Below, in pieces: positions 42,797 to 50,993 of a stretch of DNA of 64,000 nucleotides (the stretch's first letter is position 1; every line of letters begins with the position of its first letter). The notes below the pieces were generated by a model, which did no database searches, was not told where the DNA came from, and saw only the letters and a program-made list of their open reading frames with translations. Source of the DNA: Hydrogenophaga taeniospiralis (GTDB lineage: Bacteria > Pseudomonadota > Gammaproteobacteria > Burkholderiales > Burkholderiaceae_C); assembly GCF_020510445.1 (NCBI RefSeq), contig NZ_JAHBAG010000001.1:2704501-2768500 (forward strand), read 5' to 3'. The position numbers and the translations under genes were made by a program.

Positions 42797-44106
42797 GACA
42801 GCGGATGAGGGGGTTCACGCTGGTGGAAATCTCGGTGGCCCTGCTGGCGCTGGGCCTGATCGTGTGGGGGGCGGTGGCGTTCTGGCAGCAGTCGGCGGGC
42901 CAGCGGGTGTCGGCCGTGCAGCTGGACGCGCAGCAGCAGGCCCGCCAGTCGGTGCTGGGTTTTCTGTACGCCCGCCACCGCCTGCCTTGCCCGGCGGCCG
43001 ACGCCAACGGCGTGGAGTCCTGCTCGCTCGCGGGCGGGGGCCTGCGCCAGGTGGGCTACGTGCCCTGGCAGACGCTGGCCTTGCCGCGCCCCGAGGCCGG
43101 CCGGCTGCGCTACGGCGTGTTCCGCGAGGCCTCGGCCACGGCCCACCTGGACCGCGACCTCGCGGTGGCGCAGGACCGCATGAACCCCTTGCGCGTGCGC
43201 ACGCCCAACCCGCGCCCGCAGAACGGCAACGCCCCCAACGGCAACGCGCCACCCCTGCCCGTGGCCACGGCGGGGCTGCTGGGCGCCACCCAGTCGGGTG
43301 ACGTGGCGGCCCCGCTCAACAGCGCGTGCAATGCGGCCAACGCGCCGCCCTGCAGCCTGGGCGGCGCGGCCTCGGTCAACCAGGTGGACGTGTGCCTGGC
43401 GCTGAACACCGCCTCGGACGCCGCCACCGCGCCCGCCGGGTCGCTCGGTGTGATGTCCGCCGGTGTGCGCCGCCCGGCCGCGTTCGTGATCGCCGCGCCG
43501 GGCCTGCTCGACGCCGACGGCAACGGCCAGGCCTTTGACGGCGCCAACGCCACGGCCAGCGACGCCTCGCCCACCTTCGAGTCGTCCAACACGCGCTCGA
43601 CCCACGCCTACGACGACACCGTGCTCGCCGCCAGCCACGCCGAGCTGTTTGCCACGCTGGGCTGCGAGACCGGCCTGTCGGTGGCCGAGCACGCCCATTT
43701 CAACGCCGCCACCGGGGCCTTCGTGCTGGAGCGCGCCCTGTACGACTACCGGGACCAGCTGTACGTGATGGTCAAGCTGGCGGAGGCGGACGTCGCGGCC
43801 GCCACGGCGGGCGTGACCAGCGCCATCGCCGGCGGGGCCGACGCTGCCCAGGCGATGCTCTCGGCCACCGCCGACACCACCATGAGCGCGGGCGCGCGTT
43901 CGTTCCAGATCGGCCTGGCCGCGGTCGGGATCGCCGCCGCCGTGGCGGGCGGCATTGCCGCGGGCGTCGCCATGGGGCTGTCCGTGGACTCGCTGGTGGA
44001 CGCCCAGGACACGCACAACGCATTCGCGGCCCGCACCACCGCCATCACCGACCTGTCCATCTCCATCAACCGCAACGCGCTGCTCGCGGATGCGATCGGC
44101 TTCTGA
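42793..44106 (+). CDS. large prepilin-like protein, family B, with hydrophobic C-terminus
   Basis: A 437-residue paralogue of the preceding protein. A seven-residue leader (MRQRMRG) is followed by FTLVEISVALLALGLIVWGA. The family-B element reads ARHRLPCPAADANGVESCSL, then VPWQTLALP and LRYGVFREAS. The middle is Asn/Pro- and Ala-rich, with an internal PNPRPQNGNAPNGNAPP repeat. Residues about 330-400 are hydrophobic and Ala/Gly-rich (IAAAVAGGIAAGVAMGLSVD), resembling the ends of the two previous pilins. It overlaps the previous gene by 4 bp and precedes the last pilin gene by 28 bp. Confidence 0.85.
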   Translation: MRQRMRGFTLVEISVALLALGLIVWGAVAFWQQSAGQRVSAVQLDAQQQARQSVLGFLYARHRLPCPAADANGVESCSLAGGGLRQVGYVPWQTLALPRPEAGRLRYGVFREASATAHLDRDLAVAQDRMNPLRVRTPNPRPQNGNAPNGNAPPLPVATAGLLGATQSGDVAAPLNSACNAANAPPCSLGGAASVNQVDVCLALNTASDAATAPAGSLGVMSAGVRRPAAFVIAAPGLLDADGNGQAFDGANATASDASPTFESSNTRSTHAYDDTVLAASHAELFATLGCETGLSVAEHAHFNAATGAFVLERALYDYRDQLYVMVKLAEADVAAATAGVTSAIAGGADAAQAMLSATADTTMSAGARSFQIGLAAVGIAAAVAGGIAAGVAMGLSVDSLVDAQDTHNAFAARTTAITDLSISINRNALLADAIGF

Positions 44107-44134
44107 GCCCTACTGTGTTTTCGGGGTACGCACC

Positions 44135-44872
44135 ATGAATCGACCGACCAACGCCCAACCCGCCAAGTCCGCCGCGCCAGGCCATCGCCAGCGCGGCTTC
44201 ACCCTGGTGGAGCTGAGCATCACCCTGCTGGTGATCGGCCTGCTGCTGGGCGCCGTGGCCGTGGGCCGCGACCTGCAGCGCAGCGCGGCCAACCAGCGCC
44301 TGTCCACCGACTTCGTGCAGGGCTGGCAACTGGCCTACGAGGCCTATGTGAACGGCGTGGGGCGCCCGCCCGGCGACAGCGCCACCAACCCGACCGGGCA
44401 GATCAACGGCGGCACCGCCCCGGCGGGCACCCAGCTCTGCGGCAACGACATGCTCAACGCCTTCCTGGCCGCCGGCGTGCGCCTGCCGGAAGGGCGCACG
44501 GCCGGCAGCGCGGACCGCTACGTCTACCTGGACAGCAACGGCAACCCGCAGGAAGTGCGGGTCTGTTTCCAGAGCGTGGACTGGGCCGAACCCGGCGCCA
44601 CGGTCAACACCTACGCTACCCGCCCGCGCAACGTGATGGTGCTCAGCAGCGTCACCCCCTCGCTGGCGTCCATGCTCGACCAGCAGATCGACGGCCGCAA
44701 CGACGCCCGCTTCGGCCGCTTCCGCGATGTGTCGTTCGCCAACGCCATCGCAACCACCGACGGGCAGATCTGGCCCATCGACGACCGCATGGCCTTTGGC
44801 ACCACCGTGGCCACCTCGCTGGACGAATCCCAGGTGGCTGTGACCACGGCTTACCTGCAGATGATGCGCTGA
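44135..44872 (+). CDS. prepilin-like protein, family A (third)
   Basis: A 245-residue protein with leader ending in GHRQRG and a mature start FTLVELSITLLVIGLLLGAV. It closely follows the two pilins at the head of the locus: GRDLQRSAANQRLSTDF, DRYVYLDSNGNPQEVRVCFQ and LASMLDQQIDGRNDARFGRF. It lacks the LPC motif of family B. It is the last gene of the locus; just after its stop is a 7-bp stem (CATGCAC/GTGCATG) that belongs to a repeat shared with the radical SAM gene. Having family A genes at both ends of the locus suggests duplication and rearrangement. Confidence 0.87.
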   Translation: MNRPTNAQPAKSAAPGHRQRGFTLVELSITLLVIGLLLGAVAVGRDLQRSAANQRLSTDFVQGWQLAYEAYVNGVGRPPGDSATNPTGQINGGTAPAGTQLCGNDMLNAFLAAGVRLPEGRTAGSADRYVYLDSNGNPQEVRVCFQSVDWAEPGATVNTYATRPRNVMVLSSVTPSLASMLDQQIDGRNDARFGRFRDVSFANAIATTDGQIWPIDDRMAFGTTVATSLDESQVAVTTAYLQMMR

Positions 44873-44886
44873 GGGCGCGTCTCCAC

Positions 44887-44928
44887 CGTCTTCCATGCAC
44901 AGGCCCGTGCATGCGGTTGTAGGTCGCC
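44887..44928 (+). repeat. direct-repeat copy of a radical SAM gene fragment
   Basis: These 42 bases match 49050-49090, inside the 3' part of the radical SAM gene, at 37 positions with one indel, in the same orientation. In the gene the segment encodes IYNYMHGLCVED; here it is non-coding. An internal stem CATGCAC/GTGCATG (44894-44913) may act as a terminator for the convergent genes. The two copies bracket the DUF6493-like and SWIM genes. Confidence 0.7.
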
Positions 44929-44973
44929 ACGCTGGGAACCGTTGAACTCGGACCTTTGTGGAGCTGCGCTGGA

Positions 44974-47520
44974 TCAGCACAGGTGAGTAAGCACCGCCTG
45001 CATTTGCTTTTTCAGCTTACCGGTCGCATCGACCTGCTGCAGCATGGTGGCGCAATCGGGCGGCAATCGCAGCTTCTGGGCGAGCCCTACCTCCAGCATC
45101 AGATCCAGCAACGCTCCCAGGTCTTTGATCGGATGGGTCTGGTGGGCACGCACGATGTCACAGACACAGGCAAACACCAGCGGACCGGCTTCGGGGTTGT
45201 TGCGTTGCGCGCTGCCCAGGCTGGCGGCGTAGCGTTTGGCTTTCACCAATGGCGTTTTGAACAAAGCTTGCAACACCTGGCCCAGGGCGATTGGATCAAT
45301 TCGCCGCTGTGCATGGGCCTGTGCCAAGGCATCGACCGCCATCGCGGTCTGCCCCGGCTGTTTGCCACCCAGCGCCAAGGCAAGTGTCAGCACCGCCATC
45401 GGATGGTCCGCGTCGATCACAGTGCTGGGCTCCAGCAGCCGCTCGATATAGGCCTGGTTGACCCAGCGGGCCTCCCACCAATCCAGGTTGCTTGCCAAGG
45501 CCTGCGATCCTTCGGCAAAAAAGGGTTCCAGTTGTCCCGGCATGGTGCTGGCGAGATAGCGCAAATCGGCCAACGCCAAGTGCTCCAGGTAGAAATGCTC
45601 GGGCGCAACACCCTGCTGGGTTCGAATGTCGAAGTGCGGGGAGTGGGTGACATGCCCGTCGTATTCGCGCGTTCGGGTTCCACCTGTCCAGACAAATTGG
45701 GGCTGCTTGGTGGGGCGTGGCAGGGCACGCTGCCGTGCCAAATCAAGTTCAGTGGCCGAAACAGTCAAACTGCGATCCTGGTAGATTTTCAGACGGCTTT
45801 GCAGTTCGGCAGCATCCAGAAAGCCGCCTTGGTGGCTGGGCGTTGAAATGGGAATGAGTCCCCAGCCTTGTGCTGCCTGATCGATCAGATCGTCAATGCG
45901 GAAAGCGAAGCGTTCCAGTGGTGTGGGCGTCTGTGGCCCACTGTAGATGGAGTGGTGCTGCTGATTGGCGTTGGGTTGCCGTTGGCCGGCCAATACAAAA
46001 ATCAGCAACCGTGAAAGTTCGGCGGGCATCGACCGGGCCTTCATCTTCCTGGCCCGCTTGAGCAAGGGCGCACATTGCTGTTGCTGCTCGGCCGGGAGCG
46101 GAGCGGCTTGCACCAGGGTTGCCAGCGCGCATTCCACTTCATCAATGGCGCCCGGATTCTCGAGAGCAAACGCAATGCGCTCAATGCCTTCAGCATCGAG
46201 GACCCAGGGCCTCAGTCGCCGTGCTTCGCTCAAGGGGTTCCAAGGTTCGAGTGGCGCTACCGCTTGGGTGGGCACGGTATCGACGGCCGGCTCCGAAGTT
46301 GCGGCTCCAAGTAACTTGCTCAGTGCACCGCGATGCACCTGGGCGATTCCCGTGGCATAGGTTCGCAGTTCTTCGCGTTGCTGCTCGTCCAGCCCCCATG
46401 TGTGCAAGGCTGCCAATATGGCCGCTTGCACATCGCTTGCGGGGTGTAGCAGGCCCGGCATCGCAACACGGCTGGCCAGTGGCTTGAGCGATGGGTCTTT
46501 CAGACTCGCGGCTTGGGCCAGCTTCAATGCGCCCAAAACATGGGCTTTTGCCGCAGCGTAGAACACGGGCGCAAGCGATGGGAGCAGGTCGGCCCCCTGG
46601 ATCACACCAGCCGAGAACAACGTTCGCAACGCATCGAGTGCCAGAGCAACCGTGGGAGGGATGCGGCTGTGTGTCAGGCCCAGATAGCGCTCGCAAAAAG
46701 GAGCCATCTCGTCGGCGCTGGGTGCGAGCAACTGATGAAACCTTGAAAACCATCCAGCGCGCATCTGTATCCAGTCGCTTTCCAGGGTGCCCAGCGTTTT
46801 TTCCAGCAGTTGAGCGCGCGTGTAGTGGCCCTGGTCAATACCGTCGAGAAAAACGCGAGACCAAAGAACCTGACCTGTTTTTGCATACTTTTCCACGGAT
46901 GCAAGGTTGTTTTCCGCGCTGCCTTGTTCTTCAAAAAATGCCAGGAACGCCTCATGCAGTCCGGGGTCGGCCTCTAGCCGCGCCGCCCAGCCGCCCGGGC
47001 TCTGCCAATGCATCAAGCGCGGCCATCCGATCAATGCGGTGGTGTAGTCGTGTCCTGTTGGGCGATCTGCGCATCCGCTAGCGATCAGGCGCTGTATGGC
47101 TTCGATCCCCCATACGTGCTTGGCCAACTGGTTTCCGATGACCCGTTGCAAGGCCTGTCGCCAGACCATGGGGTCTTTCCCCAGTGCGGTCAGAAAGGCC
47201 GATGCTTCCTCCCACCGCATGCCCACGTATTCGACCAGGTTGAGCAGGTCCTCAGGATCGCCGCAGGCCAGAGTGGCCAGGTCGTGGGCACGGTGGTGCG
47301 CAGCGTTTGCCGGGCGCTTCCAGTGGCCCTTCCCATGGGCTGCAGGCCACAGGCTGTGCTTGATGTCCTGTCCCAGCTCCACCAAGCCCGCCGCACAAGC
47401 CCGACGCTGCTGGGGTGTCATGGCCAGACACAGTGTTTTTACCGCCTCGGCATCGCCTTTCTCAATGGCTTCAACAAGTGAATCGTTGAAGGGGCCGACA
47501 TCGGTTGGTCGAGCATTCAT
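44974..47520 (-). CDS. DUF6493-like helical-repeat protein
   Basis: An 848-residue soluble protein built almost entirely of helices, similar in length and character to DUF6493 proteins, which are often encoded next to SWIM-domain proteins as here. The segment ERYLGLTHSRIPPTVALALD and the repeated LxxAL patterns suggest a HEAT-like array. No catalytic motif is visible. The ATG at 47520 is preferred; the frame extends to a TTG at 47553 without better support. It lies 61 bp downstream of the SWIM gene on the same strand. Codon use is less GC-extreme than in the pilus locus. The function of the family is unknown; I assign it from memory of the pairing, not from a search. Confidence 0.75.
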   Translation of the reverse strand: MNARPTDVGPFNDSLVEAIEKGDAEAVKTLCLAMTPQQRRACAAGLVELGQDIKHSLWPAAHGKGHWKRPANAAHHRAHDLATLACGDPEDLLNLVEYVGMRWEEASAFLTALGKDPMVWRQALQRVIGNQLAKHVWGIEAIQRLIASGCADRPTGHDYTTALIGWPRLMHWQSPGGWAARLEADPGLHEAFLAFFEEQGSAENNLASVEKYAKTGQVLWSRVFLDGIDQGHYTRAQLLEKTLGTLESDWIQMRAGWFSRFHQLLAPSADEMAPFCERYLGLTHSRIPPTVALALDALRTLFSAGVIQGADLLPSLAPVFYAAAKAHVLGALKLAQAASLKDPSLKPLASRVAMPGLLHPASDVQAAILAALHTWGLDEQQREELRTYATGIAQVHRGALSKLLGAATSEPAVDTVPTQAVAPLEPWNPLSEARRLRPWVLDAEGIERIAFALENPGAIDEVECALATLVQAAPLPAEQQQQCAPLLKRARKMKARSMPAELSRLLIFVLAGQRQPNANQQHHSIYSGPQTPTPLERFAFRIDDLIDQAAQGWGLIPISTPSHQGGFLDAAELQSRLKIYQDRSLTVSATELDLARQRALPRPTKQPQFVWTGGTRTREYDGHVTHSPHFDIRTQQGVAPEHFYLEHLALADLRYLASTMPGQLEPFFAEGSQALASNLDWWEARWVNQAYIERLLEPSTVIDADHPMAVLTLALALGGKQPGQTAMAVDALAQAHAQRRIDPIALGQVLQALFKTPLVKAKRYAASLGSAQRNNPEAGPLVFACVCDIVRAHQTHPIKDLGALLDLMLEVGLAQKLRLPPDCATMLQQVDATGKLKKQMQAVLTHLC

Positions 47521-47581
47521 GTTGGAAGTGCTGGAGAAAAATTTAAAGGGCAAAGGCCTTGTCGATCGATCGGCGGTGTTT

Positions 47582-48943
47582 TCAATGAGGTATCGCTTTT
47601 GCCGCGGCTGCTTCTACAGCGAGCACATGTTTGCAAGGTCCGCGTTCGTCCTGGTGCTTGCCGTACCAGGGGCAGGTGCAGCGCCATTGCCCGTCGTGCT
47701 CTCGCACGGCGTGAACCGAGTCGCCCTTACCCACGCTGGCCGTCACCGGTGAGAGGCTGTGCAGGGTCACACACCCGCTGTCCAGCAGCTCACTCGCACC
47801 GGCGAGGCGGGGGTGCATGTCGTGCAGGGCGGTCAGATCAAAGGGCAGCACACGATGAAAGTAGCAACCATCGGTGAGATCGAATCCCAAGAGCCCACTG
47901 GCGCCCAGCACGTGAAGGCCTTGCTGGATTTGTTGCAGTGGCATGTCCAGGCGCTCGCCCAGGTCGGACGCGATCAGCCGGGCTTGCCAATGCAGCTGAG
48001 CGCGCAGCTCGGGCAGCTTGGCGTGGTTCTGCATGTGCATGAGGGCTTGCAGGGCCTGGCCTTCACCGCTGAAGGCGCGCCAGGGTTCGGCACTCAAGGC
48101 CAGTGTGAGGCGTGCGCCCGGGAGGTCGAGTACCCAGGCGCTGGCCTGCTGGTGGGCGTCCGCATAGACGGTGACCCGCTGCGTGAATGGCAACAAGGGT
48201 TCGAGCACGCGCAGGCGGCGGGTATCGCTCAGACGCACGCCGTTCGGGTTGTCGAGTGTGGAGCTGACCAGTCGCCCAGCAACCTGTGTCAGCCACAAAG
48301 GGGTGTGGTGGGTATTGCCTTTGGGCAGGTGGCGAAACCACTGGATGGCTTCGATTCCGCTGAAGCGCAGCGTCGCGCGCATGTTGGCCAGATAAGACTG
48401 CACCTCCACCATGCCACGAAGCCAGCGCAAAGGCAGATCCACCTTGCGCTCGATGATCTGGTCGCGCCCACTCGTGAGATGTACCGCGTCATGCCCGACC
48501 GACAAGGCCAGTCCGTCTTCATCGCGAACACGCGCCAGCGCAGAGCGCGTGGGCAGGTTGAAGTCGACGTTGGTGGTGCCTTTTCCCAATACCTCACCCT
48601 CATGGCTTTCGGGGAGAAAGTCGGCGCGGATGTAGGCGCTGCAGCAGGAAGAAAAGCCTTCAAACCGAAGCCGCTCTCCATTGACGGTGATCACGGGGTC
48701 GGCCAGCGCGATCGCCTTGGCCACGCTGTTGGCCGGGGTGAAGAAGCGCGAACCCACCAGGAGGTGCACCGCGCTGAGCAGGGCGGCGGCCTGGCGCGGA
48801 GCAGTGAAGCGCCCTTCGTAGAGATGCGGGTGCGAACTGGCGTCGCTTCCAGGGTTCGATGTCGCAAGATGCAGACTCGATGTGTTTCCCTGGCGCAGTT
48901 CGGATCGCGCCAGGTACTGGTAGGCATGGGCGACTCCAGCCAT
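47582..48943 (-). CDS. SWIM zinc-finger protein
   Basis: A 453-residue protein whose C-terminus carries a SWIM motif, C-x-C-x12-C-x-H: WRCTCPWYGKHQDERGPCKH at about residues 420-439. The rest is a mixed alpha/beta region with no known enzyme motif. SWIM domains bind DNA or proteins. ATG at 48943 is chosen because the conserved protein starts there (MAGVAHAYQYLARSE); the frame continues upstream into the radical SAM gene without support. It follows the radical SAM gene by 8 bp and precedes the DUF6493-like gene, so the three probably share a transcript. The pair SWIM plus DUF6493-like is recurrent in bacteria, with unknown function. Confidence 0.85.
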   Translation of the reverse strand: MAGVAHAYQYLARSELRQGNTSSLHLATSNPGSDASSHPHLYEGRFTAPRQAAALLSAVHLLVGSRFFTPANSVAKAIALADPVITVNGERLRFEGFSSCCSAYIRADFLPESHEGEVLGKGTTNVDFNLPTRSALARVRDEDGLALSVGHDAVHLTSGRDQIIERKVDLPLRWLRGMVEVQSYLANMRATLRFSGIEAIQWFRHLPKGNTHHTPLWLTQVAGRLVSSTLDNPNGVRLSDTRRLRVLEPLLPFTQRVTVYADAHQQASAWVLDLPGARLTLALSAEPWRAFSGEGQALQALMHMQNHAKLPELRAQLHWQARLIASDLGERLDMPLQQIQQGLHVLGASGLLGFDLTDGCYFHRVLPFDLTALHDMHPRLAGASELLDSGCVTLHSLSPVTASVGKGDSVHAVREHDGQWRCTCPWYGKHQDERGPCKHVLAVEAAAAKAIPH

Positions 48944-48951
48944 ATCCAGCT

Positions 48952-50922
48952 TCAGTGGGTCGCGGCGGCCAGCGCCTTGGCGATGCGGTGCCGGCTCACC
49001 GTGGGCTTGGGCACTTTGTGCGGCAGGTGCTCGAACCAGCGGCGCACGTCGTCTTCCACGCACAGGCCGTGCATGTAGTTGTAGATCGCCTTGCGCAGGC
49101 CGATGCCGAGCGCGTCGTGGTCGGTGCCGCTGGGGTCGATGAAGCCGATGTCGTTCTTGGCGAAGCTCACGGGCGGCAGCGGGATCAGTTCGATGCCGTA
49201 GGCCGCCGGGTCCAGGCCCACGGGGGAGTGCACCGTGCAGCTGAAGCGGTGGAAGAAACCGCTCTGGATGCAGCCGGCCTCGAACAGCTGGCGCACGTAT
49301 TCGAGCGCATCCACCGTGTCCTGCAGCGTCTGCGTCGGAAAGCCGTACATCAGGTAGGCGTGCACCAGGATGCCGGCGTCGGAAAAGCCCTTGGTGACGC
49401 GCGCCACCTGCTCGACCGACACGCCTTTTTTCATCAGGGTGAGCAGGCGGTCGCTCGCCACTTCGAGGCCACCGCTCATGGCGATGCAGCCGCTTTGCGC
49501 CAGCAGCTCGGCGAGCTCGGGCGTGAAGGTCTTTTCAAACCGGATGTTGCCCCACCACGAGATGTTGAGCTCGCGCCGGATCAGCTCTTCGGCCAGCGCT
49601 TTCAGCGCCTTGGGCGGAGCGGCCTCGTCCACGAAATGGAAGCCGGTCTGGCCGGTTTCTTCCACGATGGCCTGGATGCGGTCGGCCAGTTTGCTGGCGG
49701 TTGCCGTTTCGTAGCGGCCGATGTAGTCCAGGCTCACGTCGCAGAAGCTGCACTTCTTCCAGTAGCAGCCGTGCGCCACGGTGAGCTTGTTCCAGCGGCC
49801 GTCGCTCCACAGGCGGTGCATAGGGTTGAGCATGTCGAGCAGGCTCAGGTAGTGGTCCAGCGGCAGGCCGTCCCAGGTGGGCGTGCCCACGTCTTCGAAC
49901 GGGATGTCGGGCTCGGCGAGGTGGATGTAGCGCACGGTGGCTGCGTTGGCTTCCGCCCCTTGGCCCTCTCCCTCTGGGAGAGGGCCGGGGTGAGGGCTCT
50001 CTCGCACGAAGGTCCGAACCAATCGCTGCTTCGAGCGCCGACCCTGCAGGTGTTCAATCAGCGACAACACCGGCCGCTCGCCCGCGTCCAGCGTCACGAA
50101 ATCCACGAAGTCGAACACGCGCGGGTCCGACAGCTCACGCAGCTCGGTGTTCACAAAGCCACCGCCCAGGGCGATGCGGATGTGCGGGTTGTGTGACTTG
50201 ATGGTCTGCGCGATGCGCAAGGCCGCGTAGACCGAGCCGGGAAACGGCACCGAGAGCAGCACCAGCGTGGGCTGGTGGCGGTGGATGGCGGCCAGCGTCA
50301 GGTCGCTCAGCAGTTCGTCCACCAGCGTGGGCGGCGCGGCGAGCGCGGCGGCCAGCGGGTCGAAGGTGGGCTGGCTGCTGGCCAGCGACTCGGCGTAGCG
50401 CACGAACTCGAAGCGCTCATCGACCGCGTCGCGCAGCACGTCGGCCAGGTCGTTCAGGTAGAGCGTGCAGAGGTGGCGCGCCTTGTCTTGCACGCCCAGC
50501 GCGCCGAAGGCCCAGGCCAGCGGGTCGCCGCTGCCGTCGTCCACATACGCGTCCAGCGCGGCAAAACGCGGGCCCTCGGGCAGCAGGCCGCGCGCGGCGA
50601 TGCGGTGTGCCAGCGTGGAGTCACGCCCTTGCAGGTAGGCGATGGCCGGGCCGATGGTGCTGCGGTAGGCGTCGAACTGGTCCAGGAAAGCGTGCACGCT
50701 GCCTGAGCGCTGCGCCTCGGGCAAGGCCAGCGCGCGGCCACGCACGGCCTCCAGCCCGGCGGGCGTGAACAGCTTCAAGACCAGCGCCAGCGCCAGGTCT
50801 TCCTGCACCGCGTTGATCCCGCGCGAGCGCAGGAAACCGGTGAGGTAGGCGGTGGATGGGTAGGGCGTGTTGAGCTGCGTCATCGGGGGGATGAGGCTCA
50901 AGACGCGGAAATCGGTGGTCAT
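48952..50922 (-). CDS. B12-binding-domain radical SAM protein
   Basis: A 656-residue protein. The N-terminal part (about 1-290) resembles a cobalamin-binding Rossmann-like domain (VLLSVPFPGSVYAALRIAQT, HNPHIRIALGGGFVNTE). The radical SAM core starts at about 375 with CYWKKCSFCD, the cluster cysteines being 386, 391 and 394 (C-x4-C-x2-C, one residue longer than the common spacing but seen in related B12 enzymes). It then has GFHFVDEAAPPKALKALAEE and SGGLEVASDRLLTLMKKGVS. The linker at about 300-325 is a translated dispersed palindrome (RESPHPGPLPEGEG). The substrate is unknown. A ~42-bp piece of its 3' end is duplicated at 44887-44928. Confidence 0.9.
   Translation of the reverse strand: MTTDFRVLSLIPPMTQLNTPYPSTAYLTGFLRSRGINAVQEDLALALVLKLFTPAGLEAVRGRALALPEAQRSGSVHAFLDQFDAYRSTIGPAIAYLQGRDSTLAHRIAARGLLPEGPRFAALDAYVDDGSGDPLAWAFGALGVQDKARHLCTLYLNDLADVLRDAVDERFEFVRYAESLASSQPTFDPLAAALAAPPTLVDELLSDLTLAAIHRHQPTLVLLSVPFPGSVYAALRIAQTIKSHNPHIRIALGGGFVNTELRELSDPRVFDFVDFVTLDAGERPVLSLIEHLQGRRSKQRLVRTFVRESPHPGPLPEGEGQGAEANAATVRYIHLAEPDIPFEDVGTPTWDGLPLDHYLSLLDMLNPMHRLWSDGRWNKLTVAHGCYWKKCSFCDVSLDYIGRYETATASKLADRIQAIVEETGQTGFHFVDEAAPPKALKALAEELIRRELNISWWGNIRFEKTFTPELAELLAQSGCIAMSGGLEVASDRLLTLMKKGVSVEQVARVTKGFSDAGILVHAYLMYGFPTQTLQDTVDALEYVRQLFEAGCIQSGFFHRFSCTVHSPVGLDPAAYGIELIPLPPVSFAKNDIGFIDPSGTDHDALGIGLRKAIYNYMHGLCVEDDVRRWFEHLPHKVPKPTVSRHRIAKALAAATH
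49962..49986. repeat. REP-type palindrome inserted in frame in the radical SAM gene
   Basis: A perfect 11-bp stem, GGCCCTCTCCC and GGGAGAGGGCC, with a TCT loop, is followed by GGGGTGAGGG. This is the widespread CCCTCTCCC-type extragenic palindrome of proteobacteria. Here it lies inside a coding region, between two domains, and keeps the frame. Its translation gives the telltale SPHPGPLPEGEG peptide. Confidence 0.85.
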
Positions 50923-50993
50923 GGGGCGGGCGGCGGTGGTGGGCCGCTGGGCGAGGCGGTCGGGGCGCTGCCGGTGCAGCGCCAGCCGGCAGT

